Under the pieces are notes generated by a model. That model worked only from the letters and a program-made list of their open reading frames with translations. It searched no databases and was not told where the DNA came from. Below, one piece after another: positions 37,001-48,090 of a stretch of DNA of 64,000 nucleotides (positions are counted from its first letter, which is position 1; each line of letters opens with the position of its first letter). The stretch is from Muribaculaceae bacterium. GTDB lineage: Bacteria; Bacteroidota; Bacteroidia; Bacteroidales; Muribaculaceae. The stretch covers positions 1-64,000 of the forward strand of contig JAFRRT010000011.1 of the NCBI GenBank assembly GCA_017427945.1. The letters run 5' to 3'. The position numbers and the translations under genes are program-made.

Positions 37001-37369
37001 ATGAAAGAATTAACACAAAAAGAAGAGGAAATCATGGAGCGTATGTGGAATCATGGTCCGCTGCTGGTGCGCGAACTGCAGTCCTATTATGACGAACCCC
37101 GCCCCCATGTGAACACCTTGGCGACCTTGATAAAGATATTGGAAGAAAAAGGCTTCGTGGGCCACAAGGCAATTACTGCCCGCTGCTTCCAGTATTATGC
37201 CCTCATCAGCCGCGAGGAATACCGCGGCGGCACGTTGACCAACGTGGTCAACAAGTTCTTCGGCAAGTCCTATCTGAGCGCCGTCTCGGCTCTGGTCAAG
37301 AGCGAGAAAGTCAGCGTGGAGGACCTGAAGGAACTCATCCGTGAAGTTGAACTGAACAACCAACAGTAA
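37001..37369 (+). CDS. BlaI/MecI/CopY-family repressor
   Basis: The 122-aa protein has the winged-helix of the family (KEEEIMERMWNHGPLLVRELQ; HVNTLATLIKILEEKGFV) followed by a C-terminal helix used for dimerisation. Such repressors bind TA-rich palindromes and are cut by a partner M56 peptidase upon signal. Two matching palindromes lie directly upstream, so it should regulate itself. The next gene is that M56 peptidase, 13 nt away. Confidence 0.93.
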   Translation: MKELTQKEEEIMERMWNHGPLLVRELQSYYDEPRPHVNTLATLIKILEEKGFVGHKAITARCFQYYALISREEYRGGTLTNVVNKFFGKSYLSAVSALVKSEKVSVEDLKELIREVELNNQQ

Positions 37370-37382
37370 ACAGTCAGCTGCC

Positions 37383-38753
37383 ATGTTACTCATTTATCAA
37401 ATAAAAGTAGGGCTTTGCCTCATCGTGTTCTATCTGCTGTGGAAACTGCTGCTCAGCCGCGAGACCTTCCACCGATTCAACCGCGTGGCACTGTTGGTGG
37501 TCATGGCACTTGCCTTAGTGCTGCCGTGGATACGCTTTTCTCTCGACGTATCTTCACCAATAACCGAGCAGATGGTCATGCTGGAGGAATTAATCGTTAC
37601 GCCATCAGGAACGATTCAGCCTCAGCAGGCAACCCAGTCATGGAATGTATTGAACATTGCCACAGTGATTTATTTTGTAGGGATGGCGATGGTACTCGCA
37701 TGGCTGCTGCACAGCCGGTGGAGCCTTAGCCGTCTGTTCAGGAAAGGACGCACTGAGTCGTTGCCTGAGGACATTACATTGCATGTGCTGCCCGAAGAGA
37801 TTGCTCCTTTCAGTTACTTCAGGCACATTGTAATCAGTGAGCAGGATTATCGTGACAACCCTCGGGAAATCCTGGTGCACGAGAAAGCTCACATCAACCT
37901 GCGGCATTCCCTTGACGTGGCATTCATAAGCCTTGTTACGTTGTTCCAATGGTGGAATCCCGCCGCATGGCTCTTGTGCCGAGAGTTGAGGCAAGTACAT
38001 GAATATGAGGCCGATGAGGCCGTTCTAAACGAGCACGTCGACGTAAAGCAGTACCAGATGCTGCTGATACGAAAGTCCGTCGGGGACCAGCTATTCTCGA
38101 TGGCAAATAACTTCAATTATCAATCTTTAAAAAAACGAATCCGTATGATGACGATTAACAAAAGCAGCCGATGGAACAAATTGCGGGCGCTGGCTGTGAT
38201 TCCCGTGATAGCATTGGCTTTGTTGGCCTTTGCCAACCCGACGATTGAATCAGCACCTGAAATGGTAGTTGTGGCTTATCACCCAGCCAGTGTAAATGCA
38301 GTTCAGCCCTCACAGCCCGAGGCAGTACCGGTAGCGGTACCTGCTGCAGGCGAGAAGAGTGTAGAAGAACAGGCCCCTGAAGCCCAACCCGAACTCCAAG
38401 ACAGCAGAACCGAGGTCTATGAGTCAGTTGACCAAATGCCAGAGTTCCCTGGAGGCGAAATGGAGATGATGAAATATTTGAGCCAGAATATCAAATACCC
38501 GGAAAATGCTGCTAAAAACGATATTCAGGGAAGAGTGGTACTGCGGTTTGTTGTTGAAAAGACCGGTGAAATCGGTGAAATCAAGGTACTCCGCTCGGTA
38601 GATGAAGAACTTGATGCCGAGGCCGTCCGAGTTGTCAGGTCGATGCCCAATTTCACTCCTGGCCGTAAAAACGGCAAAGCAGTTGCGGTATGGTACGCCC
38701 TGCCCATCAGTTTCAAACTCCAAGGTGACCCCGAAAAACCTAAGACTGAGTGA
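37383..38753 (+). CDS. BlaR1-like M56 metallopeptidase with C-terminal TonB domain
   Basis: The 456-aa membrane protein has N-terminal membrane helices (about 5-21, 35-50, 90-110), the zinc motif HEKAH at 166-170, and an HEYEADEAVL segment whose Glu is a probable third ligand. A further membrane helix lies at about 265-285. A Pro/Glu/Gln-rich linker leads to a TonB C-terminal domain (about 365-450) with PEFPGG and YPENAAKNDIQG motifs. This Bacteroidetes fusion senses an envelope signal and cleaves the BlaI partner. The inducer is unknown and no beta-lactamase is near. Confidence 0.92.
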   Translation: MLLIYQIKVGLCLIVFYLLWKLLLSRETFHRFNRVALLVVMALALVLPWIRFSLDVSSPITEQMVMLEELIVTPSGTIQPQQATQSWNVLNIATVIYFVGMAMVLAWLLHSRWSLSRLFRKGRTESLPEDITLHVLPEEIAPFSYFRHIVISEQDYRDNPREILVHEKAHINLRHSLDVAFISLVTLFQWWNPAAWLLCRELRQVHEYEADEAVLNEHVDVKQYQMLLIRKSVGDQLFSMANNFNYQSLKKRIRMMTINKSSRWNKLRALAVIPVIALALLAFANPTIESAPEMVVVAYHPASVNAVQPSQPEAVPVAVPAAGEKSVEEQAPEAQPELQDSRTEVYESVDQMPEFPGGEMEMMKYLSQNIKYPENAAKNDIQGRVVLRFVVEKTGEIGEIKVLRSVDEELDAEAVRVVRSMPNFTPGRKNGKAVAVWYALPISFKLQGDPEKPKTE

Positions 38754-38802
38754 GCAACCGTAACTCAACGGCAATCCTTTGAAATTTATAGTTCAAGAAA
38801 TA

Positions 38803-38840
38803 AAAGCACCGAGGTTTCTTGCCCCGGTGCTTTAGTTTTA
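38803..38840. terminator. Bidirectional terminator between the M56 gene and gyrB
   Basis: AAAGCACCG (38803-38811) pairs with CGGTGCTTT (38825-38833). A-rich sequence on one side and AGTTTT on the other let it stop both convergent units. Confidence 0.85.
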
Positions 38841-38859
38841 CCCGTAAAATCCTACAACA

Positions 38860-40875
<2,016 letters not shown>

Positions 40876-40897
40876 TTAGGGGGTGTCTAAAAACGTA

Positions 40898-40928
40898 CAA
40901 AATTACAAAAAAATGCCCATTTACCAAA
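40898..40928 (-). promoter_or_regulatory. Promoter of gyrB
   Basis: TTTG (40925-40928), 19 nt and TAATTTTG (40898-40905) on the minus strand, 58 nt upstream of the start codon. Confidence 0.8.
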
Positions 40929-41041
40929 GAATTAAAACCTTAAAAAACTATAATTTCGGCCTTACTGATTCCCATTAATCTTTGGCATTACATGACGACA
41001 CTTTTCAAGGGGTAAAGCGTGATGATTTTCGGCTTTTTTGT

Positions 41042-41049
41042 TACTTTTG
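41042..41049 (+). promoter_or_regulatory. -7 element of the rRNA methyltransferase gene
   Basis: TACTTTTG ends only 5 nt before the ATG at 41055. Transcription would begin at or next to the start codon, giving a leaderless mRNA. Confidence 0.55.
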
Positions 41050-41054
41050 CGGTG

Positions 41055-42422
41055 ATGAAACTGCATGAGGAGTTCATAGGGCAACTGCGCGGGCTGCTGC
41101 CACAAGAATGGGAGGCGCTGACCGAGGCAATCACTTCGAGCGAGCCGAGTGTCGCCGTGCGCGTCAATGCGGCACGCGGAGTGGCTGTGCCCTCCGACGT
41201 TCGACGTGTGCCATGGTGCGAGCAGGGCTTTTGCCTTCAGGACCGCCCAGCGTTCACCTTTGATACCGACTGGCACGCGGGACGATACTACGTGCAGGAT
41301 GCCTCCTCAATGTTCATCACTCATGTCATCCACAGCCTTGTTCACGAACCTGTGCGCTATCTTGACCTGTGCGCCGCACCGGGTGGTAAGACAACGGCTG
41401 CGCTTCAGGCTTTGCCGCAAAAGTCGTTAGTTGTTGCCAACGAAATTGTGCCGCAACGCGCCCGTGTGCTGGCCGACAACGTCATCCGTTGGGGCAACCC
41501 ATGTTGTGTGGTGACGAGCAATGCACCCGCCCATTGGGGAAAAATGGACGCTTTCTTTGATGTCATCGCTACCGATGTGCCGTGCAGCGGCGAGGGCATG
41601 ATGCGCAAAGATGATGAGGCAGTGGCACAGTGGTCGCCCGCACTTGTCGAACAATGTGCACAGCGCCAACGCGAAATTCTTGCTGACGTATGGTCTGCTC
41701 TGCGCCCCGGTGGCCTGCTTATCTACAGCACATGTACTTACAATCGCCAGGAAAACGAGGAAATCGCCGAGTTCATCGTTAACGAACTGGGCGCGACTTC
41801 ACTTGAGGTTCCCGTTGAAACGTCATGGAACATCCATCCCGCCATCGGCAGCGACTGCCATTGCTACCGCTTCATGCCTCATCGCGTGGATGGCGAGGGG
41901 CTGTTTATGGCTGTCTTCCGCAAGGATGGGAACGCACCGCGACAAGACATCCGCCTCAAGGAAAAATCGTCAAAAAAAGCCGAGGAAATCGGCAAAAGCT
42001 GGTTAGCAAAGCCCGATGAATATGTCATCGAGCAACAAGGCGACCTGTCAATTGCCATTCCTCAGGATATCCGTCGCGAAGTGGCTGCCTTGCGCGCCTC
42101 GTTGAACGTGCTGCATGCCGGTGTGGAACTGGCCACCATCATGGGCCGCAAGACGGTACCCCACCATTCCTTGGCGATGTCGATGGTAAGAGACGAGAAA
42201 GCCTTCCCCGTCTGTGAGGTGGACTATCCAAGTGCTCTGCGCTATCTGCGTGGCGAGAGCATTACCCTTGACGCCCCACGTGGTTATGTTCTCGTCGCCC
42301 ACGAGGGAGCCATCCTAGGCTTTGCCAACAACCTGGGCAACCGCGCCAATAACCTCTACCCCAAGCCTCTGCGTATCCTCAGCACCCACCTGCCCGACAC
42401 CAAACCCATCGTCATCGGATAA
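41055..42422 (+). CDS. rRNA (cytosine-C5) methyltransferase, RsmF/NOL1-NOP2-Sun family
   Basis: The 455-aa enzyme (from ATG at 41055) methylates cytosine C5 of rRNA or tRNA. The methyltransferase domain has DLCAAPGGKTTA in the SAM site, and the catalytic cysteine motifs ATDVPCSGEGMM and STCTYNRQENE. The C-terminal 150 residues resemble the RsmF PUA-like and substrate-binding region. The frame is open from 41019, but the promoter lies within that extension. The target cytosine is not deducible. Confidence 0.9.
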   Translation: MKLHEEFIGQLRGLLPQEWEALTEAITSSEPSVAVRVNAARGVAVPSDVRRVPWCEQGFCLQDRPAFTFDTDWHAGRYYVQDASSMFITHVIHSLVHEPVRYLDLCAAPGGKTTAALQALPQKSLVVANEIVPQRARVLADNVIRWGNPCCVVTSNAPAHWGKMDAFFDVIATDVPCSGEGMMRKDDEAVAQWSPALVEQCAQRQREILADVWSALRPGGLLIYSTCTYNRQENEEIAEFIVNELGATSLEVPVETSWNIHPAIGSDCHCYRFMPHRVDGEGLFMAVFRKDGNAPRQDIRLKEKSSKKAEEIGKSWLAKPDEYVIEQQGDLSIAIPQDIRREVAALRASLNVLHAGVELATIMGRKTVPHHSLAMSMVRDEKAFPVCEVDYPSALRYLRGESITLDAPRGYVLVAHEGAILGFANNLGNRANNLYPKPLRILSTHLPDTKPIVIG

Positions 42423-42476
42423 AAAGTCAGTGGCTAGAGAAGCCTCTCTAACCACTAAACTCTAAACCCTAAACTT

Positions 42477-42496
42477 CAAGCGGCCCAGGCCGCTTG
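42477..42496. terminator. Hairpin terminator between methyltransferase and metG
   Basis: A perfect 9-bp stem, CAAGCGGCC/GGCCGCTTG, with a 2-nt centre. T-rich sequence is weak on both sides. It lies between convergent stop codons. Confidence 0.65.
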
Positions 42497-42502
42497 AATA
42501 AA

Positions 42503-44569
42503 TCACCCTACTTGGCAACCAGGCTTTACAGGGCCGGTGGGTCCAATCACCACAAGGCGGCCGCCGGCATCCTCGGCACTGAGAATCATACCCTGACTCT
42601 CGATACCCTTGAGTTTGCGGGGCGGGAAGTTGGCAATGAAGCACACCTGCTTGCCCACGAGGTCCTCAGGTTCGTACCACTTGGCAATGCCACTGATAAT
42701 GGTACGACCTGCCATACCGTCATCGATGGTAAATTGCAACAACTTGTCGGCTTTCTTCACCTTCTCACAGGCAAGAACGGTGCCCACGCGGATATCGAGC
42801 TTAGCGAAGTCGTCGATAGTGCACGACGTGGTCACGGGCTTGGGTTTGAAGTTGTTGATGATGTTCTCCTGCTTGATACGCTCCAGACGCTGAATCTGGG
42901 CATCGATAACGTCGTCATCAATCTTCTCGAACAAGAGTACGGGCTGCTCCAGCTGACGGCCTGCGGGCAGGATATCGATATCGCCCAGACGACTCCAGTC
43001 GGCCTTCTCCATGCCAATCATGCTGCGCAATCTGGCTGAGCTGAAGGGCAGGAACGGCTCAAAGGCGATAGAGAGGTTGGCCGTAATCTGCAAGGCCAGG
43101 TGCATAATGGTCTGCACACGCGCCATATCGGTCTTTGCGAGTTTCCAGGGCTCGGTATCGGCAAGATACTTGTTGCCGATGCGCGCCAGGTTCATGGCGT
43201 CTTTTTGAGCCTCGCGGAAGTGGAAGTGCTCGATGTTGTCGCTCAAGGTGGCTTTCACATTCTTGAACTCCTCGATGGCCTCGCGGTCGATGTCGGTGAG
43301 TTCGCCCACCTCGGGCACGATACCCTCACAGAACTTGTGAGTCAGCACCAGCGCGCGGTTCACGAAATTACCCAGGATGGCCACCAACTCGTTGTTGTTG
43401 CGGGCTTGGAAGTCCTTCCAGGTGAAGTCGTTGTCCTTGGTCTCGGGGGCATTGGCGGTGAGTACATAGCGCAACACGTCCTGCTTGCCTGGGAAATCCT
43501 TGAGGTATTCATGCAGCCATACCGCCCAGTTACGGCTGGTCGAAATCTTGTCGCCCTCAAGGTTCAGGAACTCGTTGGCAGGCACGTTGTCGGGCATTAC
43601 ATAAGCACCATGGGCCTTCATCATCGTCGGGAAGATGATGCAGTGGAACACGATGTTGTCCTTGCCGATGAAGTGGATGAGGCGCGTATCTTCCTGCTGC
43701 CACCATTGCTGCCAGGTGCCCCAGCGGTCGGGTTGGGCGTCACACAGTTCCTTGGTGTTGCTAACGTAGCCGATAGGCGCGTCAAACCAAACGTAGAGCA
43801 CCTTTCCCTCGGCACCCTCGACGGGCACGGGGATACCCCAGTCCAGGTCGCGCGTCATGGCGCGGGGCTGCAGACCGTTGTCAAGCCATGACTTGCACTG
43901 GCCATAGACGTTGGAACGCCACTCCTGATGACCCTCGAGAATCCACTCCTTGAGCCAACCCTCGTATTCATTGAGGGGCAGGAACCAGTTGGTAGTGTCC
44001 TTGAGGATGAGGGGATGGTCGCTGTCCTTGGCATGCGGATTGATCAGCTCGGTCGGGTCCAGGTCACGGCCACAGCCGTCCTCGCACTGGTTACCCTTGG
44101 CGGCGGGATGGTGGCAATAGGGGCACTCACCCTCAACATCACGGTCGGTGAGGAATTTGCCGTCCTGCTCATCATAGAACTGCTTGGTAACTTTCTCGAT
44201 GAGTTTGCCGTCATCATAGAGTTTGCGGAAGAACTCAGCCGCAAACTGGTGATGTATCTTGGACGTCGTACGGCTATAGATGTCATAGGAGATGCCGAAT
44301 TCATCGAATGAATCCCTGATCAACTCATGGTAACGGTCCACCACCTGCTGCGGTGTGATACCCTCCTTGCGGGCGCGCTGGGTCACGGGCACGCCGTGCT
44401 CATCACTACCGCCAACAAACAGCACGTTGACGCCCTGCAGACGCAGGTAGCGCACATAGATGTCGGCAGGTACATACACGCCAGCCAAGTGGCCGATGTG
44501 AACCGGTCCGTTAGCATAAGGCAACGCCGTCGTCACCAGCGTACGCGCAAATTTCTTCTCATTCTCCAT
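42503..44569 (-). CDS. metG: Methionyl-tRNA synthetase
   Basis: The 688-aa enzyme charges tRNA-Met. It has the HIGH-like GPVHIGHL motif, a KISTS form of the KMSKS loop (DKISTSRNW), a CPYC...C..C zinc knuckle (around 145-165), and a C-terminal tRNA-binding OB-fold (about 585-688: [26 protein letters not shown]). A promoter -7 element is at 44613-44620. Reading is intact. Confidence 0.96.
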   Translation of the reverse strand: MENEKKFARTLVTTALPYANGPVHIGHLAGVYVPADIYVRYLRLQGVNVLFVGGSDEHGVPVTQRARKEGITPQQVVDRYHELIRDSFDEFGISYDIYSRTTSKIHHQFAAEFFRKLYDDGKLIEKVTKQFYDEQDGKFLTDRDVEGECPYCHHPAAKGNQCEDGCGRDLDPTELINPHAKDSDHPLILKDTTNWFLPLNEYEGWLKEWILEGHQEWRSNVYGQCKSWLDNGLQPRAMTRDLDWGIPVPVEGAEGKVLYVWFDAPIGYVSNTKELCDAQPDRWGTWQQWWQQEDTRLIHFIGKDNIVFHCIIFPTMMKAHGAYVMPDNVPANEFLNLEGDKISTSRNWAVWLHEYLKDFPGKQDVLRYVLTANAPETKDNDFTWKDFQARNNNELVAILGNFVNRALVLTHKFCEGIVPEVGELTDIDREAIEEFKNVKATLSDNIEHFHFREAQKDAMNLARIGNKYLADTEPWKLAKTDMARVQTIMHLALQITANLSIAFEPFLPFSSARLRSMIGMEKADWSRLGDIDILPAGRQLEQPVLLFEKIDDDVIDAQIQRLERIKQENIINNFKPKPVTTSCTIDDFAKLDIRVGTVLACEKVKKADKLLQFTIDDGMAGRTIISGIAKWYEPEDLVGKQVCFIANFPPRKLKGIESQGMILSAEDAGGRLVVIGPTGPVKPGCQVG

Positions 44570-44612
44570 ATCGTATCGTCGTTTTTTATTGTTGTTATCC
44601 TGTTTGAGGGTG

Positions 44613-44620
44613 CAAAGGTA
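44613..44620 (-). promoter_or_regulatory. -7 element of metG
   Basis: TACCTTTG on the minus strand, 44 nt upstream of metG. Confidence 0.55.
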
Positions 44621-44762
44621 GTGTTTTTTTTTGAGTTTTTAGCCCCTACTCCTTAGTTTCTGGTTCCACAACTGTTTATTGCAACACGAATTAGCCTCGA
44701 ACGGGCATCAATAAACGAATTCATGACCCCATTGATGGGCATTGACTGACCTTCATATCAAC

Positions 44763-44798
44763 TTTTATAGGATTTCTATAATAGGATTTCTATAAAAA
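44763..44798. repeat. 36-bp direct repeat, copy next to the ATPase stop codon
   Basis: Two 13-bp units ATAGGATTTCTAT separated by one base are flanked by TTTT and AAAAA. It is 34/36 identical and in the same orientation as the copy at 46027-46062. It begins 5 nt after the ATPase stop. Confidence 0.9.
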
Positions 44799-44802
44799 TC
44801 GA

Positions 44803-45975
44803 TTATGGGTTGTTTTTCAGTTGTTGTCGGAGACTTTTTGATCCATATAACCTATTGATCCATAGAGCGAAAAATGGATCATTGAGAGAATATTTACCAG
44901 CGAGTTTAGTGAGGACACCACTTGCGAGCAATTGTGTAGTGGCATATTGGACAGCGCTAGCAGAAGGTAATGCGTGCTCTTTAATAAACTTTACTGAGGT
45001 AATACGCTCGGCCTCACCGTCCTGCGCAACAGCATAAAGAAGCGGTTTCTGTTTGTCGGGAATATTGGACAATTGCTCACGGAACATAGGTTCCTTTGAA
45101 TCAATAACATTATTAATTGCCGTGAATAGCATGTCAAAGGTTGCAATATCCCCCTCGCCTAATAAAGAGTACAGTTCGTTGAAAGTCTTCTGCATAGCAT
45201 AAGTGTTGCCTCGATAGAGTCGATAAACAGCCTGGACAAGTTCAGGACTGACTGAACGACCTGTTCTATTCATAAGATCTATCACAAACCGAGTATAAAC
45301 CTCAATATCTATTGCCCGCAGTTCCAATGTGTCGGCACTGTTATAGAATGGTCTTGCCGATGACATGAACATCTCTTGCATGATGTGATATTCACTGCCG
45401 GCAAAAATAAAATGCGTATTGGATGCTTGCTGGACATGAGTCCTAAGCAAAGCCTCTATGTTCTTTTCGGGATAGTTGGCAATTTGTTGGAACTCGTCAA
45501 AAGCTACTATGCAGGGTTTGCCGGCATGTTCCAGATAGGAAAAGATTTCATCAAGTGTCAAGGCTGGTCTCGTGATGTCTCCCAACTCCAAGTTGAAAGT
45601 AGGCATTTGGGTAACGAAGTCGAAGCTGAACTTGCCGCTTAAAGATTTGAGTGTATTCACGAATGAGGTCATCACCTTCTGCCCAAGAGGTAAGATGGAT
45701 TCGTAGATACTTTTACCAAAAAGGAAAGTGAACTCCCTAAGGCTAGTCGTATGCAAGATATCGATAAAGATGGTGTGATAATGGCTAAAAATGGGCTCCA
45801 TATCATAACAATAGTTGATGAGCCCTGTCTTTCCCATGCGGCGAGGCGAGATCAACACCAGATTATTGCCGTTTGTTAGCGACTTGATGAGGCGTGCACT
45901 CTCATCAACACGGTCACAGAAATACTCTGGATCGATTTTGCCCGACACGATAAACGGATTCACAATATTCTTCAT
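44803..45975 (-). CDS. AAA-type ATPase with C-terminal winged helix
   Basis: The 390-aa protein has a Walker A motif (ISPRRMGKTGL, about 43-53), a Walker B (CIVAFDEFQQI), a sensor-like FAGSEYHIM, and a C-terminal winged-helix-like part (SASAVQYATTQLLASGVLTKL). It resembles the archaeal-type ATPase_2/STAND-like family that occurs in several copies in Bacteroidales genomes and whose role is unknown. The gene is more A+T-rich than its neighbours, has its own promoter, and is bracketed by two 36-bp repeats (44763-44798, 46027-46062). It is intact. It may be a mobile or addictive module, a regulator, or a defence ATPase. Confidence 0.85.
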   Translation of the reverse strand: MKNIVNPFIVSGKIDPEYFCDRVDESARLIKSLTNGNNLVLISPRRMGKTGLINYCYDMEPIFSHYHTIFIDILHTTSLREFTFLFGKSIYESILPLGQKVMTSFVNTLKSLSGKFSFDFVTQMPTFNLELGDITRPALTLDEIFSYLEHAGKPCIVAFDEFQQIANYPEKNIEALLRTHVQQASNTHFIFAGSEYHIMQEMFMSSARPFYNSADTLELRAIDIEVYTRFVIDLMNRTGRSVSPELVQAVYRLYRGNTYAMQKTFNELYSLLGEGDIATFDMLFTAINNVIDSKEPMFREQLSNIPDKQKPLLYAVAQDGEAERITSVKFIKEHALPSASAVQYATTQLLASGVLTKLAGKYSLNDPFFALWINRLYGSKSLRQQLKNNP

Positions 45976-46003
45976 AACATCTCCACTTTAATCAATAACA
46001 CCG

Positions 46004-46011
46004 CAAAGGTA
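46004..46011 (-). promoter_or_regulatory. -7 element of the ATPase gene
   Basis: TACCTTTG on the minus strand, 29 nt upstream of the ATPase start. The 36-bp repeat lies 15 nt further upstream, near the -33 position, and could be an operator. Confidence 0.65.
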
Positions 46012-46026
46012 ATACAATTTTCTAAA

Positions 46027-46062
46027 TTTTATAGGATTTCTATTATAGAATTTCTATAAAAA
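46027..46062. repeat. 36-bp direct repeat, copy at the ATPase promoter
   Basis: TTTT, ATAGGATTTCTAT, T, ATAGAATTTCTAT, AAAAA. It differs from 44763-44798 at two positions. Each 13-bp unit is itself near-palindromic (ATAGAA, one base, TTCTAT in the second unit here). Confidence 0.9.
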
Positions 46063-46222
46063 ATTTGGATTTGCAATTTAAAATACTGGTTTTAAAATAG
46101 TTATGTTGTATTTCATTATAAGAGTAGCCATTTGACCTGCAGACAATTCTTAAACGCGGGCGAGGGGGTTGCAACAATTTAATGGCGGGGAGTACGTTAT
46201 AATAGAAAAACATGTTTTGACG

Positions 46223-46957
46223 ATGAAAAAGGCTTTTTTTATTCTTTTAGCGATATTTACATTGACTCCTGCCGCTTTGCGCGCACAAGACTATCAGTCA
46301 TTGCATGATGGTTGGGGTTGGGGGTTCCAGGCTGGCGTCGGCGGATTGCTGCCGACGGGGTCGCTCAGCGATGACTTCAAGGGTTGTGCCCTATTCACTG
46401 GCGGCATCAATGCCGAATACAACCACTTGAGAATCAAGGCGGATATTGCTTACGGACAACCCTCGTTCAAGAACGAGAATCCCTACGCCGTCTTTGATAA
46501 TCAAGGCCGCAACCTGCAACTCAATGCCACAGCCAACCCTACCCTGCTGGGCACAGGTCTGCAGATGGGCTACACCGTCTGGCGACAGGGTAAGGTGTCA
46601 GTGACACCCATGGTGGGCATGAGTTGGAACCGCCTTTCATGGGACATCAACCACATCAAGTATGAGGCTGACGATGCCGGCGAAGAACGTCCTATGATTA
46701 ATGACGTGACCGACACCCACGAGAGCAGTTTCGGCTGGATTGCGAGTGTGGATATCGACTTCAAGCTTCACGGCAAGGTGGTGGATTTCCCCTTCGGCGA
46801 AGACCGTCAAGGGCATTACACCTCGTCATTGCGCATCACACCCTTTGTCACACACACTAAGTACAGTAACCTGAATCCGTCGGTCAAGGGCTGCTGTGTA
46901 GGGCTCACGGTTTCCTATGCCGGACTTTTCCACGCCCTCCAGTCCTTCAATCAATAA
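46223..46957 (+). CDS. Outer membrane beta-barrel-like protein
   Basis: The 244-aa protein has a signal peptide (MKKAFFILLAIFTLTPAAL, cleavage after RAQ), then alternating hydrophobic/polar strands (WGWGFQAGVGGLLP, GCALFTGGINAEYNHL, GLTVSYAGLF) that suggest an eight-strand-type barrel. No porin or TonB-dependent features are seen. The frame is open from 46169, but the ATG at 46223 provides the signal peptide. Function is unknown. Confidence 0.75.
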   Translation: MKKAFFILLAIFTLTPAALRAQDYQSLHDGWGWGFQAGVGGLLPTGSLSDDFKGCALFTGGINAEYNHLRIKADIAYGQPSFKNENPYAVFDNQGRNLQLNATANPTLLGTGLQMGYTVWRQGKVSVTPMVGMSWNRLSWDINHIKYEADDAGEERPMINDVTDTHESSFGWIASVDIDFKLHGKVVDFPFGEDRQGHYTSSLRITPFVTHTKYSNLNPSVKGCCVGLTVSYAGLFHALQSFNQ

Positions 46958-46978
46958 CTTGGGACCAGAAACTTAAAT

Positions 46979-47107
46979 CATAAAACTGGCTGCACCTCAG
47001 CCATCGAAATATATTTCATGGCATTCGGCTTGCACAATTTTTCCATAAAACTGGCCGCGCCTCAGCCATCGAAGTAAACTTCATGGCCTTCGGCTTGCAC
47101 AATTTTT
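46979..47107 (-). repeat. Two hairpin repeats of the same family as 28144-28412
   Basis: On the minus strand two 65-bp copies carry TTGTGCAAGCCGAA, a hairpin, and GGCTGAGG(C/T)GC(G/A)GCC. Hairpins lie at 47000-47022 (GCCAT, C, then GAAAT/ATTTC, ATGGC) and 47065-47087 (the inner stem becomes GAAGT/ACTTC). The outer stem is GCCAT/ATGGC in both. The layout matches that of the array before parA. It is between an outer-membrane protein gene and a DUF4294 gene. Confidence 0.8.
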
Positions 47108-47119
47108 AACACCCAAATA

Positions 47120-47151
47120 TTGCAAGGATTCATTTCTTTACTCTATTTTTG
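47120..47151 (+). promoter_or_regulatory. Promoter of the DUF4294 gene
   Basis: TTG (47120-47122), 21 nt and TATTTTTG (47144-47151). The start codon is at 47162, so the leader is only about 4-6 nt. Confidence 0.65.
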
Positions 47152-47161
47152 CCGCCAAGAA

Positions 47162-47818
47162 ATGAAACGATTTTTCCTCATATTGGCTATTGCCGTGATT
47201 ATGACGGCGTTAGCGGGCATAGACATGCACGCTGCACCTGCTGTTGAGGATCCGCTCGACAACATCGAGTTGCCGTCAGCGCTACAGAAAACCTTTGCCG
47301 GCTACTACCACTTCATAGAGCCATCGACCGGCGATACGCTGGCGATGATCGTCTTCAACCCCATCACCATCTATCCGCGTGAGCGATTCCGCAACAAGTC
47401 AGAGGAGAAATTCTACTGGAAAACCGTGCGTGACGTGAAGAAGACGCTACCTTACGCCAAACTCATCAGTTCGACGTTGCTCGAAACCTATGAGTACATC
47501 GACACCTACCAGACTGAAAAACAAAAACGCGCCTACCTCAAACGCTTTGAAAAAGAGTTGTTTGAACAGTACAAACCTCAGATGAAGAAGATGACCAAGA
47601 GTCAGGGAAAAATGCTCATTAAACTCATTAACCGCGAGACCAATCAGAGCAGCTACAGCATCCTGAAAGCCTTCTTAGGCACTTTCAGGGCAGGCTTCTG
47701 GCAGACCTTCAGCAAATTCTTCGGCGCAAGCCTTAAGGCTGGATACCATCCCAAGAAAAACAAACAGGACGCTATGATTGAACGCATCTGCGTCCGCGTC
47801 GAGCAAGGCACCCTATAG
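47162..47818 (+). CDS. DUF4294 family protein
   Basis: The 218-aa protein has a signal peptide (1-22) and the DUF4294 region at about 90-215: a VRDVKKTLPYAKL motif, a KKRAYLKRFEKELFEQY helix, SQGKMLIKLINRETNQSSYSI and FWQTFSKFFGASLK. This Bacteroidetes-specific family has no established function. Conserved Arg, Lys and Glu residues in the motifs suggest a compact helical domain in the periplasm. The ATG at 47162 (not 47120) is chosen because the promoter lies inside the longer frame. Confidence 0.88.
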   Translation: MKRFFLILAIAVIMTALAGIDMHAAPAVEDPLDNIELPSALQKTFAGYYHFIEPSTGDTLAMIVFNPITIYPRERFRNKSEEKFYWKTVRDVKKTLPYAKLISSTLLETYEYIDTYQTEKQKRAYLKRFEKELFEQYKPQMKKMTKSQGKMLIKLINRETNQSSYSILKAFLGTFRAGFWQTFSKFFGASLKAGYHPKKNKQDAMIERICVRVEQGTL

Positions 47819-47819
47819 A

Positions 47820-47843
47820 CCTGTTTATTTACTCCAAAACAGG
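47820..47843. terminator. Weak hairpin after the DUF4294 gene
   Basis: CCTGTTT and AAACAGG form a 7-bp stem just after the stop codon. There is no T tract on the plus strand. Confidence 0.35.
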
Positions 47844-48090
47844 AAAACATCATATTTAATCACTATTTCGTGTCATTTTCTTGTATTTTTCAAGAAAAAT
47901 GACTTATTTTGCACAATAATAAGAATGTAAAGCATTATTTTTCCATTTTTATTAACACATTTTATTATAGGAACGATATGCTTGATTACTGCAGATGAAG
48001 CATAGGCAGTCCCCATTCCTGATATGTTTTGACCCTCTCTGGTGAAAGGGACTGGAACCAGAAAATTGTTTAATTAATTAATCGTTTTTT

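Noticed and set aside
42503..44569. Loss of the KMSKS motif in MetRS
   Set aside because: The KISTS form is a normal variant in this MetRS type and does not suggest a defect.
44570..44762. tRNA or other RNA gene in the metG-ATPase gap
   Set aside because: No cloverleaf or strong promoter-terminator pair is seen.
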